From NCBI GenBank assembly GCA_963972175.1, contig CAXAVP010000036.1, forward strand, positions 1 to 25,000: a DNA stretch of 25,000 nt. Reading direction: 5' to 3'. Position numbers and translations under genes: made by a program. The DNA comes from Arenibacter sp963972175 (GTDB lineage: Bacteria; Bacteroidota; Bacteroidia; Flavobacteriales; Flavobacteriaceae). Shown piece after piece: positions 23,063 to 25,000 of the stretch. Every line of letters begins with the position of its first letter. Positions within the stretch are counted from its first letter, which is position 1. The notes below the pieces were generated by a model. The model saw only the letters and a program-made list of their open reading frames with translations. It made no database searches and was not told the DNA's origin.

Positions 23063-24232
23063 ATGAACTACAATAGACGTAAATTTATTAGTCGCTCTTT
23101 TGCTTCGGCTGCTGGAATGGCCTCTGCCGCCATGATACCATTACCAGTATTTGGCAATAACCTACACAATACTACAAGGCCAGAAGAGATAATATTGCAG
23201 CCCAATACACCATTGGCTAAAAAAGAAAGCATCAAGTTTTCTGTAATAGGACTAAATCATGGTCATATTTACGGTATGGTAAACTCCCTAATCAAAGGTG
23301 GAGGGAAAATGGTGGCAGTATATGCCAAAGAGCCAGAGTTGTTACAGGAATTTCTAAAACGTTACCCTGACACTGCGGTAGCTAAAACCGAGAAAGAAAT
23401 AGTGGAAGACAATTCCATTCAGCTAGTGGCCAGCGCTTCCATCCCAATAGAAAGGGCCCCGCTTGGGATACGTGTAATGAAAACTGGTAAAGATTTTATG
23501 GTAGACAAGCCCGGAATCCTTACCATGGATCAGTTTAAGGAAGTAAAAAAGGTTCAGAAAGAAACCAAGCGCATCTATTCTATTGTCTATAGTGAGCGAC
23601 TGGGAAACCCGGCTTCCGTAAAGGCAGGCGAGCTGGTAAGAGCCGGGGCAATAGGGAAAGTAGTACAAACCATTGGTCTGGGTCCGCACAGAATGCGCCC
23701 AGCAACACGCCCAGAATGGTTCTTTGACCCCAACAAAGCAGGAGGAATATTATGTGACATAGGTTCCCACCAATGTGATCAATTTCTTTACTATACCAAC
23801 TCCCAAGAAGCAGAGGTTAATTATTCCCAAATTGGGAATTTTAAAAATTCCCACAATCCAATATATCAAGATTTTGGAGACATGAGCCTGAGAAGTAAAC
23901 ACGCTACAGGCTACATTAGAATAGACTGGTTTACTCCTGACGGTCTAGATACTTGGGGAGATGGCCGCACCTTTATTCTGGGAACTGAAGGTTATATAGA
24001 AATGCGCAAATATATTGATATTGCCGGCAAAGAGGGAGGCAACCATTTGTTTTTGGTAAACCAAAAAGAAATTAAATATTACAATTGCTCCCACATCAAT
24101 ATGCCCTATGGCCAACAACTTGTATACGATGTGGTACACCGCACCCAAACTGCCATGTCTCAGGATCACTGCTTTCTGGCAACCAAATTGGCCCTGATCG
24201 CTCAGGAAAGGGCCCATAAAATCAATGTATGA
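23063..24232 (+). CDS. Tat-exported Gfo/Idh/MocA family oxidoreductase
   Basis: This 389-residue NAD(P)-dependent oxidoreductase has a Tat signal: NRRKFISRSF (4-13) followed by an Ala-rich stretch ending LPVFG. The Rossmann start is FSVIGLNHGHIYG (59-71), where the usual GxGxxG is reduced to GLNHGH. The family lysine motif is DKPG (148-151). The second half has GGILCDIGSHQCDQFLYY with the Asp and His expected at the active site. It is shorter than the member at 7762 and belongs to a different subgroup. Substrate is probably a sugar or inositol derivative; unknown. The ACT pseudogene follows after 35 bp. Confidence 0.93.
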   Translation: MNYNRRKFISRSFASAAGMASAAMIPLPVFGNNLHNTTRPEEIILQPNTPLAKKESIKFSVIGLNHGHIYGMVNSLIKGGGKMVAVYAKEPELLQEFLKRYPDTAVAKTEKEIVEDNSIQLVASASIPIERAPLGIRVMKTGKDFMVDKPGILTMDQFKEVKKVQKETKRIYSIVYSERLGNPASVKAGELVRAGAIGKVVQTIGLGPHRMRPATRPEWFFDPNKAGGILCDIGSHQCDQFLYYTNSQEAEVNYSQIGNFKNSHNPIYQDFGDMSLRSKHATGYIRIDWFTPDGLDTWGDGRTFILGTEGYIEMRKYIDIAGKEGGNHLFLVNQKEIKYYNCSHINMPYGQQLVYDVVHRTQTAMSQDHCFLATKLALIAQERAHKINV

Positions 24233-24267
24233 TCCTATTGAATTGATAAAATGTTAGAAAAATCTAT

Positions 24268-24663
24268 ATGATTGTTGAAACCAATCTATCCAAATTAATA
24301 CGAGCTATGTCTCCCAAACTTAACGAAGGAGAATACGTATTTTGTACTATACAAAATATAGATACAATAGATAGAAAAGACACCCTTTGTGAGTTCAAGG
24401 TAAAGGAAGGGACAACCATCGTGATCACAAAAGATAAGGCCGAGGAATTAAAATTGTCATATGGGTATGTGGCCTCATGAATTACTTTAATGGTACACTC
24501 TTCACTGGAAGCTGTGGGGCTTACTGCAATATTTTCGACAGAATTGGCTAAAAGCAGACCCAGTTGTAATGTGATAGCCGGTTACTATCACGACCATATT
24601 TCTGTAAATTTAAGAGAATAAGAAAAGGCTATGTTGGTTTTAAAAGCACTGTGCAAAAGCTAA
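24268..24663 (+). pseudogene. ACT-domain (ACT_7/DUF2241-type) gene with two in-frame stops
   Basis: The frame from ATG 24268 reads the conserved N-half (LSKLIRAMSPKLNEGEYVF, then KEGTTIVITKDKAEEL, LSYGYVAS) and stops at TGA 24478-24480. In the same frame the protein simply continues with the conserved second half: ITLMVHSSLEAVGLTAIFST, then SCNVIAGYYHDHISV. It meets a second stop, TAA 24619-24621, and ends EKAMLVLKALCKS before TAA 24661-24663. The TGA falls where family members have Trp (WITLTVHSS), so TGG to TGA is the likely change. With both stops read through, the product would be about 130 residues, the normal family length. It is therefore a recently inactivated gene and not a 70-residue protein. 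ACT_7 proteins are small amino-acid-binding or unknown-function modules. Confidence 0.88.
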
Positions 24664-24955
24664 AAATTAAAAGATCGGACTAGTGCAGTGGTTCTGGAAT
24701 ACTCTGATTCATTCGCCCAATTTTTGGTTCAAAAAATGACCTCATTATTATACCTCCTATATTTTAGAGTATTGTATAATGTGTTCAATATTCATTGAAT
24801 CGAAAAAAAATTAACCAAATATTTATTATTATTGTAATCGATTGAACAAAAATTATAAATTTACAAAAAATGAGTTCTGAATATCGGACATAAATTGTTT
24901 TTACCTAAAGACCATTGCTTAAATACATTCATAATAACTTAAAAATAATCAATCA
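24664..24955. other. AT-rich intergenic interval before the last gene
   Basis: No gene is seen. The stretch is very AT-rich and contains TAAATTTA near 24858, a 7 of 8 match to TAnnTTTG, about 90 bp before the ATG at 24956. Near-palindromic TTGAATCG (24795 region) and CGATTGAA (24838 region) elements flank an A/T tract. Long AT-rich leaders like this are common before exported-protein genes in this group. Confidence 0.4.
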
Positions 24956-25000
24956 ATGAACAGATCAACCATTTTTAAATCGTTAACAGTTTTTGCATTC
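24956..25000 (+). CDS. Start of an exported-protein gene, cut by the window end
   Basis: ATG at 24956 opens MNRSTIFKSLTVFAF, which looks like the start of a signal peptide: polar and basic residues, then hydrophobic ones. Only 15 codons are visible, so the product cannot be named. The long AT-rich leader fits a well-expressed outer-membrane or secreted protein. Confidence 0.5.
   Translation, partial: MNRSTIFKSLTVFAF

Noticed and set aside
24478..24480. TGA as a recoded Trp or selenocysteine codon in the ACT gene
   Set aside because: A second in-frame TAA follows, no SECIS-like structure was noted, and other genes in the window use TGG for Trp and TGA as a stop.

Overview
The window looks like an ordinary chromosomal stretch from a marine-type member of the Flavobacteriaceae (Bacteroidota). 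The reasons are low GC, AT-rich leaders with TAnnTTTG-like -7 boxes instead of strong Shine-Dalgarno sites, and protein families typical of the group: a lipoprotein glycoside-hydrolase-like protein, Tat-exported Gfo/Idh/MocA oxidoreductases, DUF4174, DUF983, sialate O-acetylesterase and LpxR. The genus cannot be fixed from the sequence alone. No rRNA, tRNA, CRISPR array, phage or insertion sequence was seen. Most genes are single transcription units in both orientations, and several are separated by 300-600 bp intervals.

Layout. 1-5.3 kb (+): the C-terminal part of a KefB/C-type K+/H+ antiporter, a lipoprotein with a glycosidase-like fold, a maltose/galactoside-type O-acetyltransferase and a membrane-anchored amidohydrolase. 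5.4-9.3 kb (-): a DUF4242-class III nucleotide cyclase fusion, an LpxR-like lipid A deacylase and a Tat-secreted Gfo/Idh/MocA oxidoreductase followed by a clear intrinsic terminator. 9.4-12.0 kb (+): a GIY-YIG-like protein, a NodB-type polysaccharide deacetylase, a gene-free interval with a GC-rich structured element and a 32-bp tandem repeat, and an MscS channel. 12.4-15.9 kb (+): a secreted orphan protein, a DUF4174 protein preceded by a perfect palindrome, a membrane-anchored diheme cytochrome c and a CIA30 protein. 16.1-17.5 kb (+): sialate O-acetylesterase. 17.8-19.6 kb: DUF983 (-), an AraC regulator (+) and an SRPBCC/AHSA1 protein (-). 19.8-25 kb (+): rlmF, a stand-alone diiron beta-lactamase-fold protein, a second AraC regulator, a second Tat-secreted Gfo/Idh/MocA protein, an ACT-domain pseudogene and the first 15 codons of an exported protein.

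How the genes fit together. Many products act in the envelope or periplasm: the deacetylase, acetylesterase, LpxR, two Tat oxidoreductases, cytochrome c, amidohydrolase and lipoprotein. This fits a cell that trims, de-esterifies and oxidises extracellular sugars, but no PUL (SusC/SusD pair) lies fully inside the window and the genes do not form one operon. The best second-look items are the ACT gene with two in-frame stops, the DUF4242-cyclase fusion, the GC-rich intergenic element and several palindromes or direct repeats at promoter distance. I found no convincing new multi-gene system.
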